Below are positions 14,201 through 26,200 of a stretch of DNA of 64,000 nt, piece by piece. The stretch covers positions 183,388 to 247,387 of the forward strand of contig CAADRB010000101.1 in assembly GCA_900708905.1 (NCBI GenBank). Direction: 5' to 3'. Below the pieces are notes generated by a model. The model had not been told where the DNA came from and did not search any database. It saw nothing but the letters and a program-made list of their open reading frames with translations. This DNA is from Hymenolepis diminuta. Its lineage: Eukaryota; Platyhelminthes; Cestoda; Cyclophyllidea; Hymenolepididae. The translations under genes and the position numbers were made by a program. Positions within the stretch are counted from its first letter, which is position 1, and each line of letters begins with the position of its first letter.

Positions 14201-17200
14201 TTGTCTGATTAATGATGCAATAGTGGCATTTATAAGTCGCAGAATGATAATTCGATAATCAAAAGTCAAGTGCATATTGAATAGAAAGCACCCTGCCAAA
14301 GCATCCACGATCTCTACGACTCTCCAACGAAAAAGGATGAAAAAAACTTGTCTAGTATACTAAATTTTCCTAATAGATGATCTTTGCAGTAACTATCTAC
14401 ATTATTTTTGCTGGATAGAAATATTTGTGTCTTAGCCAATAAAATAAAAGGTCATAACTGCGGTGTTTATATTTTGTTTCGGGATGATCAGTTCTTACAG
14501 TTTGTCTTCAAGTTACCCGTCACCCTTATCAATACGCTATCGCATATCGCTTCTCATACTTAGACGGTTATTTGGGACAAAAATTGTTATTTATCTGGCG
14601 GTGTTTTGATCTCCAAACGTCAACAGCGTGTATTCATAAGTGAAACTTTTTATTTTTTAATAAAGTGCCTTAGAGTGACTGCATTCTGTTTTATCTCTCT
14701 GAATCTGGGTCAATTGTAATTTAGTTATATCTGGTCGGCAGATAGATCATCATTCCCTACGCTAGACTTACCAGCATTGCAGGAGTTTAAAAGAGCCTTT
14801 CTTTAAAAGAATTTTATTTAACTTAAAGGTACGCGATGGTTAGTTTCGGCAGTTAATCGTGTTGTGTATGTTAGTCAAATTAAAGGCCAAGATGCGCTAG
14901 TTGGATTGGTTCATGAACTGCTCTTGCAACGCAGTTGGCTTATTCCTTTATTTCGGTAAGTCCACCTAACTTCTGAGTACAATCATCTTCCAACTAATAT
15001 TGCCAACTCCTTTCTTTTCATCCTCCTCAGTTTACGACTTTGTAGATGGAAATCGTTGATAAATTTACGAATCGTTCATAATTGTTCACGTACATGTATT
15101 TCGTCTGCCAATTTTTATGCACTTTGTGCATTGGCCATCTCGTATTTGTGATCCATCAAACACGCGCACTTTATGTGTAGTGTGTTAATTGAGGGTATAT
15201 TCTTAAATCCGTCACTGGTTCATTCTATGCAGTAGTGTCAAAGGGAGAAAAAGTATGCAAATTGCTAACTATGTATTTTTCCTTGATGATATTAGCACTA
15301 TAGTTGACACTTTTCCTATTGTATTAAAAGTGACGTTTAATTATTGAGTCGTTAGTCCGAGGGTGTGTAGAAGCAAACAACTACATCGATACATTAAACA
15401 GTCTTACCTTTTGGATTCATAATTTTTCCTAGGCGTATTTTATTTGTGTTATGCATTAAATGGGAATTTTCTGGATTTGTCTATTGAGTTCATATTTAGA
15501 ATTTATTGACCAGTTGATAAAGCTGAATGGTTGATTATGTCATCTCGATAAATTTATTTCTATTTATATCTGTCTTAGCTAGTTAATATTATTAACAGCA
15601 GAGCTCACTAGTGTTTACTCATTATTATCCTTAAAATTTCGGAGACTTAATCTTGATCATAGTAATTTTTTCTTAATGAAATTGTGAAAACAAGGCTTTG
15701 AATTTGCAGTTTGCGTCGTCTTCCTAATGTCTGCTCACTTTCCCATTACAGGCCACGGACAGAAAGGTATTTACTCTAGAAGGAAGTGATCAGCACCACA
15801 ACCATCAACCACAACTAGTAGGTGATTCAGGAGAAGGGGTCTCCTCAAGTTGTTCCTCCCTTTCTGGTCAGGATGCCCCTCCCGCCAATGCAACTGTGGT
15901 GGAGACACGAGCAGGCACCAAGCGGACAGCCGCAGCACAACTCACTCAGGTCACCTCTTCTGCCTCGAACAGCAATCGATCCAAAGGTAATGACAAATCC
16001 TCTCGAACTGGCAAGGACTCATCTGTCTATAGGTGAGAAGTGTTACCAGTAATGCTAATACTTTTAACTAAATCAGACAGTGCAACAAAGTAATTATGGT
16101 GTATGAATGGAGCCGTGGCAACGGTGATGTCCCCAACGCTCTGTGGGGAAGTACGCCTTAATCAGTCGACTGGATTGCTTAGGTGCGGCCCAGTTCATTG
16201 CTATTCCAGACCATCTATGAGTACAATTGGGTAGAAATTTTAATAAGAAAAAAATTAGTCACTTTGAGGAATAGGAAACCACTACAAGTACTTGCCATCT
16301 GCAAATCGCAAACATAAGAAGAAACAAGGCATAATTAACAACAGGGGAAGTCAATCATATTCATGTCGCTATACCTCAAAGGGAGTTTATCATGTGAATC
16401 GATACTGATAGCCCGGGCACCACATTCCTCCGCATTTATTTGACGGAGAATAGTAGGATATGTGAGGGTATCTACAAACTACTTATGACTGCATAACTCT
16501 TGGGCAAGAAAAAATAATTTGCATATCAATAAATGGATTGTTTGATACGTCTCCATGTCCAATATTTAGCAGTGTTTAGAAAGTAGGTTCTTCGGTTTTG
16601 TTCATTTATGCGTCATGTTACTTCATCACTTGCTCCTATCATGTGCACGGACGCTTGTTATTGGTCAATTGTCAATGACTCACACTACTCATTGATTTTT
16701 CCAAACAATTGCGTTGGTGTATCCCTGCTAGTGATCCCTGCTTAATACATACATTCATATAGTGCTGTTATTCCATAACTGTTATGTTGGTACTGTGTGG
16801 ATTCGAATACTGCTCTTGGTTTAAATTGATAAGCAAGTAAAACTCTAAGGACTTTATTCTGCCCTTTGGAACGTATACTTAAAGATACCACAGTTTCATT
16901 TACGTGAAAAAAATGTATCATCGAATTAAATGAGACATTTTGCGGTAACATATACTTATACATGTATTAAATTTTGTTTTCCGTTTATTTATAGTTAAAT
17001 TTACTATTGCTTATATCAATATGCAAGTAAGCTTGATTGAAAGTGACCGTATTTTTATCTATCTGTTTTTAGGTCGGTTAACAAATTCGTATTTTTTCAT
17101 ATTCTGCCATTTATGTAGAAAAATATTCGTTGGTAGAATTGGCAATTTATATACGTGGTTAATCTTTGTCCAATTATTTCTGTCCCTATCTCCGTACCTT

Positions 17201-20200
17201 ACTTTTCTTGGTATTAAATAATGCTCTTCCATGTTTTCATTCGCAGAATGGAGGATGAATTGCGACGGCTTCGGCATGAGCGCCAGAGTATGCTGGTAAC
17301 AGAGTCAGAGCTGCGAGCCCAATTAGCTCAGCTAACCACTCTAGAACGCACTTCACGAACAGAGACTAACCAAGCACGACAGGAAGTGGAGTTTCTCCAA
17401 TCAAAGCTTTCTACCCTCACTCAACGGCTTGAGGTAAGCTCCTTCTTCCCTATCATTGAAAATACCTAATCTTGATCTGCAAAGATTCAATTAAGTTTAT
17501 ACTATTATTGTTAAACAATTTTTCCAGTTTTCACGCCTGTGCAATACAGTTTTATTAAACAGAATCCCACATATTGACGGACATAGCCGGTAATAAATAT
17601 GTAACTTTATTATTATGTGACTAGTATTTTAGTTTCTATGTGGTGGACCTTAGCTTTTCAAGACTATCGGTAACTTAATAATGTGAACATCCCTGTCCGT
17701 ACTAATTGAATACCGCTTCAAAATTAACAAAATGTAAATGAATCTTTTAGTTTTAAAAAAGCCGATTAATCTGTACAGTTTTTAGAATTTTCTTGCTATT
17801 ATATTATTAATTTGCGGTTTTTTTCGATCGGATATGCTGTTTAGCTAACATTTGTGAGGAAATTGTGATCATTTGTTGCGAAGAGGATACCAAAAGTCCG
17901 TAAACACATAATTAATATCCCCATTGATGGTTGATTCTAATTAACATGAGGGATGGTAGAATGCTGTTCTTCATAAGATATCGTTTCCATACTTTATTTT
18001 CTCTATCCAGGCGACTCGGAAACTTCATTTTAATTAAGTAGTCTCGTAGTGCAATTTCTTAGCATTCTCTTCCCTCCATTTTTATTCACATTTAGCTTTG
18101 CAATTTGTATGTTGCAGACAATGCAGCTTAAAAGTAAGGAATTAGTACAGTCTTGGACTAAGGGATAGAGGAAAATAAAGAATTTGGCCAAAAGAGAGAA
18201 ACGAAAACCCCTTTTATCTGAAATATTGAGGATTCTTAAATTTGTTTATCTGCATGTTAAATCCAGATTAAAGTTGATTTGGCTATTTTTAGCCGCTATT
18301 TGAAGATCATTGAATCACAACCTTAACTGAGCGAAAAATCAAGAAACTTCAGAAGCTTACAGTATCTATGACGCTTATCCTCTGTCTCATATATTTTTGT
18401 TTTATATCACAGTTATTTCGTTCTCGTACCTTGAAATTTAGTCTGCCTGTAGTTATATTATTGCCTAATTGGGTAGCCAATCTCTGCCATACGCTACGGT
18501 TAATGTATAAACGGTCGTACTTTCTTGCTAAAATCAAGAAAAGTCCCTATTGGTTTGCAAGACTTTTCCTTTCTTTGATTCTGACTTTCCAATTCCGCAA
18601 TATATCCCAATAAACAGTGTTTATGCACTGTTATATCAGTCGCGACGCAGTCTCTTGTTACATACAGTGAAATGATTCTGCATGTGCACCTTTTTGCAAT
18701 TCTTTCTTTTTTCCTGTAGACAGAGCGTGAGAACCTGCAAGTGGCGGAGAAGAAGGCGGCAGAAGAGAAGCGCCAACGCAATAGTCTGGAAGTGAGTCTG
18801 GCTTCAGAGAAACGCGCTCGACGAGAGGCTGAAAATGCGCTCAAAGCGGCTGCTGCAGCCAGCCCTTTTGGAGTCATTGCGGCCAACAGTGCCTTTGTCA
18901 ACAGCAGCGCCTCCTGCAACGCTTCCAACACCAACAATAACGCATCTGCTCTCAGCTCCAAGTACGTTTCGCTTTACTTAAATTTATGTTTTTCTTTTTT
19001 GTTTTAATTTAACTGATTAGTCTAATTGACTGGGACCTGTCTGCTTTATTTTATAAATTGAAGTGTCATCTGTATTTGCGGCAATCTCTCCAGTTGTCAT
19101 AAATGTTTCAGAGGGTTTCTTTTATATCTTTAATGTTCTGCTTATGAATTGTGCAAACAGATCACTCAAAACGGTCTCACAAGTATGCTCCGAATAGACC
19201 TATTCTTACGAGCTTTCAATCTGGTTACATTGGGGATGGCAGTTAAATGGTAATTAAGTTCTATGTTTATTTACCTGATGCAAATCAGAGGTAATTCTCT
19301 GTCTCAGTTTTGCGTCGTGTCTCCCAGTCCACTTATATATTTTAGAAATGGGGATGTGGTACGCAGATGTTTATGTCATATCGATTAGAATATTATGGCC
19401 ACTGTTATTGGCAATATCTTTTATCATAAGAGCATTATTCTTTGCCCATATCCCGCGACACCGAAGCTCATCGTTGCACATTCATAAGTATGCATCATTA
19501 ATCTCACTGGTTATTTCCAGCCATAAGAGTGGCTTCATTGTTTTTGTACCTCTCTCTAAATCAACTGCTGTTTGTACTTCCTTATTAGACTGGATAATAA
19601 TGAGTATGCGCTCATGATCAGCGCTGGCTCTAAGACGTATATATAATACCCTAATCTATGCCGTTGATTCAAATGTCTCCAAGACAGTCTATTTTCTATT
19701 TTCTTACCCATTTGTCCAATCTACAGAGCTTTTCAAAATTCAATAAACCATGTAATGCTTATACTAAGTTTTACCGGGATTATTTGCGATACAAATTATC
19801 AATGGAGAAATTGAATAAAGATATGTTTTGTTATTCCTTGAATACCTCTTGAGGTTTAACTTTAACTGGTTCAATGTCCATACGGGAAATGCCTTTTTTA
19901 AACCCCATGAAACGATACGTTCGTTTTTCCTGCCAATTTTTTCATTGACAGACATGAAGTTGAGATGATGGCTTGGTTATCCTCATTCCATGTCCTTTCT
20001 TCCATAATGATTTGCAATTTCATGCGTTCATCTAAATTAGCACCACTACTTTTCACTGTAGAAATGAATTAATGCGATGTCGGGATTGAGTTTGAGGCTA
20101 CGAAGTAGACACAAGCGTATCAATTAACTGACGTCAAATTATTGACCAGTTGATCAAATTCACTTATTTACCTTGCCATTCTGAATCACTTGTATCTTCT

Positions 20201-23200
20201 TACAGCCATGGATAGGTAGGCGAGACTAACAAAGGCATTTTAGAGAAACCTAGTAGCAAGTAAAGATCTTAAGACACCGCCGACTCATTACAAAAGATGG
20301 ATATATATTCGAATATTAGTTCATCGTAATCTGATGTGTAAATAAATAGGTAAAGTTTTCCGATAAGCACGTAAATGGTATACATTTTTATATTCTTTCA
20401 AGGTGACTGCTTATTAGAGAGATTATGCAAAAACTTTCACATACACTTTCGAACCAAATTTCACTTCTCGAAATGTTTTTTTGTCATTGCGTAAAGCGTG
20501 GGAATGCTCATATAAGTAATGGCTATTTTATTGTATTTTGGTTAAGCATCCCATCTTGTGATTATCAGCGAATTAGCCTGAGTCCAAAACAGTTAACACC
20601 GTTGGTAATGGAAATTTATTTGTGCCATCATTTGCGTTCATTCTTTTACTTGAATTTCATGAGAACTCGTCGAGAACTTTCTGCTTAATGAGAAGTTTCT
20701 AGGACTACAAAATACCTGTTTGCATCTAGTTCACATACAATAGAAATGACTGATTGTCAGCTGTGGAAGCATTGAATGGAATGCATGAAATTCCGGTGGA
20801 CACGTTTTAGTACAACCAGAATTCCTGACCATTTTCCTTTTGACCATCATCCCTCTATACATCATAACTATTCAAATCGCGGGAGATCCTTTTTATTTGA
20901 AGAGACTGGTTTAAATATAGCTAAGGTATGAAACTGATTATGGTATATAACCAAAGACTATGAAAAAAATTATCAATCAATAGAATTACTGATTGTAAAA
21001 GTTATAAAACTGACGATTTAAAGTTCGTATCAAGGATACGAATTCGAATTATAAGATTTGGAAGATCAGATTTTTCATAGAAAATGACGTATAGAGTTTA
21101 ATGTATTTGGTAGTATTCCTTATTTGGGAATACATTTCTTCAATTTCGCTTATCTTTCGCTCACAATATATTGCAAAGGCCAACTTAAAGGTGCGAATTT
21201 TGTTTTACTGATTTGTCTCCGTTATTTCACAGATGCTTTAACTCGCAGCTTTTAATGCGTAATAACGGCTGAAAGTGCAGATAGTCAGAACTACTTGCGG
21301 TTAAGATTACTCATTCGAGTTGTATTTAAAACTTCCCCAGCCCATTATGAGAAGTGTTCACAGCATTTGACCTGGCATTCAAATCTGCTCTTATAAGAAA
21401 CTCGTATTCTACTACCTCTCCAGAATTAGCCAGGATGTTTTGTCATCCACACTCACACTTGGCAGACGTGCACTGATTGACTTTAAATGTCATTATTTCT
21501 CACTATATTTGGCATCGGCCTCTTTATCATACACAATTGCTTTAACGTGCCGTGTGTGGTTCATCCTGTTCATTTCATTACGTGGCGCTCCACTCTCTTT
21601 GTTTGTTATCAGTCTTCACTATAAAGATAAGATTTTTTCGCAACGTTACGTTTAGAGGTACTTGTCCCATACATTTGTCTGTTGGCAACATACTTTTTGC
21701 AATGGGTTCATTTTATACGTCTGTTCCTAACTCACTGTTGAACTAGTCGTGGTGTTTTAGCTTTTGGTATATTTTTTCTAGTCTTCTATTAACGGCTCTC
21801 ATCAACGAATTTTTAAGTAGGTCATTTTTCTGTGGTTCTTTCAAAGTATACGTTTAGACGAATTTATTCGTTGTTAATTTGTCTCTTTCATATCAATTCT
21901 ATATTCACTTAAATATTTATGTTTATCTATTTCTGTGTATAATTATCTTTCAGTGTATTCTACAGGTTGCATAAGGCATCTGAGGACACCTTACGCACTT
22001 TTAGAAAATGAAACTGTTAATGGTTGAAACTCACAACTACTTGTAACAAAACAAATCAGCACAGTACTTATTAACCTGGGTTCTATTTTATATATCCCCC
22101 TTCGGCTTCTATCACCCACTCAATTCGAGTCCGAAAGCCACTACAAACTCTCATTAGGTGGTCTTTATTGATGCCCTCCATTCCTCGGGCTATTGCTTCC
22201 ATGTGAGAGGAGGATTTGGTGTTGTGGGGATGCTTAGTAACTTCCCTTCCAACCACGTCCCATCCCATCCCGCCCCGCGCCGCCCCACACGTAATAATGG
22301 AAAGGATTAAGGTCTGGTGATTTAGAATGCGGCCATACGTTTGGTGTGACATGAGGATGAAAATTCTCGGCCGTCGAATCCCGAATTTTGAGAGTTTTAT
22401 GGGATAGAGCCGAATATTGTTGGAAGACATAGTGGGGTTTTCCTCCACTGACTACGCTGTCTGTCCAAGGCGGCTTAACAACAATGATTTGAAGAGTCTT
22501 CACATAGGCATCTGTATCTGCATTGACTCTAACGCTCTGTGGAAAAATTGAGAAGTTATGGTGTGCCCCTTCCTTACTGCCAACAATGGCGTAAACCATC
22601 AGTGTTGCTGGAAACTTCATGCGCATGCATAACAGTCGGAACTTTAGCGGGGTCCGGCCGCACATAACCACCTCTCATTTATTCGACTGATCCTTTCATC
22701 CTGGTGGAAGTTTTAGGTAGGAGAAAAACCAGATACCTTACGCACTCTGTATAATCCGTGTTGAATTACCAGAATGTATTTCTACCTTATCACTCTCCGG
22801 GTTTGAGTGGGCTGTAGGGTAGTGATATCTAGTGGGCAGAAACCAGACTTCACCATATTTCAACGGTGTAGAAGGGCCTTACTTGACAAAAAATGGTACA
22901 TTCAAATGTTACATTCAAAGGGAAATTTCCTCGGTTAAAGTCTCTCTGTAGAACAATATTCATTGTTAGAAGTGGGGGGTATGCAAATAAGAGCCCAATA
23001 TGTGTCCTTTGGTGAGTCATTGTAACTATCACAAAATAGTAATTGATAGTTGCAAATAAATGTTTACCTATGAAACAGACGATGGATAAAACGATTCCAA
23101 CAAAAGCCCCAACGGTGAGATTTGCCTTCATGACTTCCTCTTCACAGTACAATCCGAAGTGCGTTTCTGGGCAGTGACATACAAATCCGCGACTGTCAAT

Positions 23201-26200
23201 TATCGACGGTTGACAAGTGCCTCCGTTCTGACAAGGGAATCGTGAGCAGATTGCCAAGCAGTGACACCTACTTTCGGGCCCCTCAACGCAACCTGATTGA
23301 CACCTAACGGAAGGGAAAAATGGCAAGATTGAGTAGGAGGAGGCTGTCGTGAGTTGGGATTGGTTAGAGCAAAGGCTTCCCATTGGTTGGGTTACACCCG
23401 TGTTGTCCTGGTAACAAATGCTAACAATGACTAATTGAAGTATCTCCATCACTGTAAAGCCCGATTCTCGTATGGATTTGGGAGGTGGATAAAATCGGTA
23501 CTTACAGACACATGTAACCTGCGGGAGGTTTCCAAGTGGGGACACACCTGAGGTCCCCCGGACAAATAGCATTCGTGGGACAGGCAGTAAGATCCGAACA
23601 TGCATCGAGATTGGTGCCATAACTGTTGATACTGACAACCTGACTTTTTTTACCGGCTGCTGAAATTTCGGCCGCGGTGAGAGGATACCAGTTGTCATCG
23701 ATTCGAAGATCTCGGAAACACGTATCACCGATGCTTGAACCAGCCGGGCGTACTTCACCATCGCTTAGACTTGGGGTATCTGGTAGGAAGTCCCGTCGAG
23801 CTCCAATTAGGATCTGAAAACGGTAGAGTAACGCATGTATATGGAACCATCCATAAATTTCATGAGAACTGCTCACAACACTATTGTCCTGACGATTAAA
23901 CAAATTTTATCAGATATGAGACACACTTTACAATAGTTCAAGTCAATCAATCAACTTTCTATGACTTTCCAATGCATTACATTCATTACAAATCTTAGAA
24001 TGGTTGAATAAGGTGTTGAAAGCATGAAAATGAGAAGAAAATTCGGAGGAGATAATGGTCGTAAAATTTTGCGACAAAGTTTATTTGAAAACTTCAGTAT
24101 AACAGATTCAACGGAGGCACGTTCAGTGGTGTTCATTATTTGAGGTCAAGAACTTACCGGTATACATTAAATGAATGAGCTAAACCACATGCGAGCCCTT
24201 GCAAATTAGGACTTGATCAACTTGGACGGGTTGAAGCCAAATAAAACGTCAGGAGATATAGGCAGAATTTAAGTTTTGTCGGGTGAAATTCGCGTAAGAT
24301 CACTCGCACTCTAAACCTTTCTAAGAAGAAATAAACTGAAGTCGCAAGACTGACCCTGTAAATCATTACGCAGTCTTTAGAGTATCTTATTATCAGAAGT
24401 GTTTGTACTTTTCGCTAAGTTTTAACTGCCTGTTGATATGTGCCACTCTTATATTCACTGTATTATCCGTTGCAAAATTTAGGTAGTTTAATTCCTTACG
24501 ATGTTTATCTAGCTCTTGCTTATTATACCCTAAGTACTTCCAAAGACGTTTTTAACGGATCGGTTAATTGCTTTTACCTCTTTCTACTTTCGGAGTGGTC
24601 TATCTGTCTTTGGCAAAGTAGAGCTTCTGTACCCTTGTAGTTTCTGCCCACTGAAAATATTTGGGCTACACTTAACTCAGACCTGAAGTGATGATAAAGC
24701 TGAAGTTCGGTTACTCCAAGACAGTACAAGCTAAACACAATCTACATATAAATGAGTGCGAACCCTAATCGTTATTGATGTTTGAAGATCAGAACACGGC
24801 CGAGCCGATAACAATTTTTGTCCTTGATAAATGTCAAGAGAGGCATGCATCTGCACGTTGATGAGGTTGGTGGGCAACATAGAGACAACTTGCGGGAATT
24901 ACTCATTTCTAGAAAAGACATAAACGTCGCAGCTTTGAGCTTTGTTTTGCCGGCTTCCTATCACAGTCTTTGTTATTTCTTTTACAGGATCTTGGGCAAA
25001 TCTGGGACAGCGATTGGTCCTGTGGGGAGTGGAAGCGGCGTCAATAACCCCCGCTCTCTCGGCTCAGGCAATAGTAACGCCAACACAAGCGCATTAGGTC
25101 TCAACAGTAGCAATCGATGTACTTCTGACGCCTGTACTCACCGAATTCATGAGTTGGAATCTCGTGTGAAAACCCTCACACGCGAGCTGAAGGATGTACA
25201 GATACTCAATGCTACTCAAGCCAGTCTCCTCAAACAACAGCAGTCCAAACAACAACACCAAAATAGCGAACAACTCACCGATCTCATGATTCATCTCAAT
25301 GACCTAGAGACCGAGAATGCCTGCTTGAAGGCCAAACTAAAGAATGAAGACAAAGTGAAACAGGAACTGTTGGCTGGTTACCACAACTCTCTTAAGGAGA
25401 TAACTGAACTCAATGGTAACCTCAAACACTTTTACATTTTGTTATAGCAGATGTAGAAGCTGCACGATTGTAGGGAAGATTGTTTACCTTATGATTAAAA
25501 AAGTCCATAATTTATTTTTTCATGGATCTTGTGGTACTGGGCAGATGGGCTTACTTCTATATTGGTCTTTCTTAATATTTATTGTCTTCTCAAATTCATT
25601 TAGGAAAAGTTAATGTTACGGAGGATGTGAATATAAATTTGGACTGGCAACCACCTTAAGTAACGTTGTTGCTAAAAAGCATAATATACACTCTATTTTT
25701 CGAATAAATGGATGTAGAACTAATAAAATATAACTTGGGAGGAGGGTAGGGAGTTTTATGGTTTTACTTGTTTGTAAATCAGCTCAGATGGGAAATACGT
25801 GTTTGCTGGTGTTTAAATGAACGTTAATTAACACCGACGCACGTCACGTAAGCACTGAATTTGGTCTAAAGTTCATTGTTATGCAGAGAGCGTACTTCGA
25901 TCGTTTTAAATTTTCTGACATGGTTTACTGCCCGCCGCTGGTCACCACGGTAGGAACTGTGGTCCAAATATGCCTTTATTAACTAACATCATCTAGATAA
26001 GGCAAACGTGATCATGAAAGAGCATAAAGTTCATAAGATATATGGAGGGTGTGGATTAGGGAATAAATAAATGGATATGTAAAGAGCGTAAAGCATGAGA
26101 GGAAGTGGTCATTCACCACAATCCTCCACTTTGAACGAGTGGCATGTAGCTGAGTATATGTACTGGTCTAGCCAATGATCCCACCGACCTCCCTGGTTCG

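Larger units (their letters stand above)
8208..18719. other. Macoilin introns 1-5, no other gene seen
   Basis: Between the exons listed, the introns are AT-rich, with scattered copies of short repeat motifs (for example TTATTGACCAGTTGAT near 15506). A B-box-like GGTTCGAACCC occurs near 12245 without a convincing A box. No further coding or RNA gene was seen. Confidence 0.6.
21963..24358 (-). mobile_element. Displaced copy of cadherin segment, mariner-bounded
   Basis: This copy matches 42221-44628 at a constant offset of 20,271 bases from about 22010 onward, with no indel and no mismatch in the stretches compared. The left 47 bases differ by a few substitutions and a 13-base deletion; the right 20 bases differ at four positions. 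It holds a mariner remnant (21963-22749), two cadherin exons and their introns. It is flanked by TA at 21961-21962 and 24359-24360, starts CAGG and ends CCTG. It lies antisense in macoilin intron 6. It could be a composite transposon insertion, a gene conversion tract or an assembly artefact. Confidence 0.8.
18962..24987. other. Macoilin intron 6 (6.0 kb)
   Basis: This is the largest resolved macoilin intron. Before 21961 and after 24360 it is AT-rich with only stray short open frames. In between lies the second copy of the cadherin/mariner segment, described separately. Confidence 0.8.

Noticed and set aside
23068..23813. Displaced cadherin exons as alternative exons of macoilin
   Set aside because: They are on the opposite strand to macoilin, and their splice sites face the wrong way.
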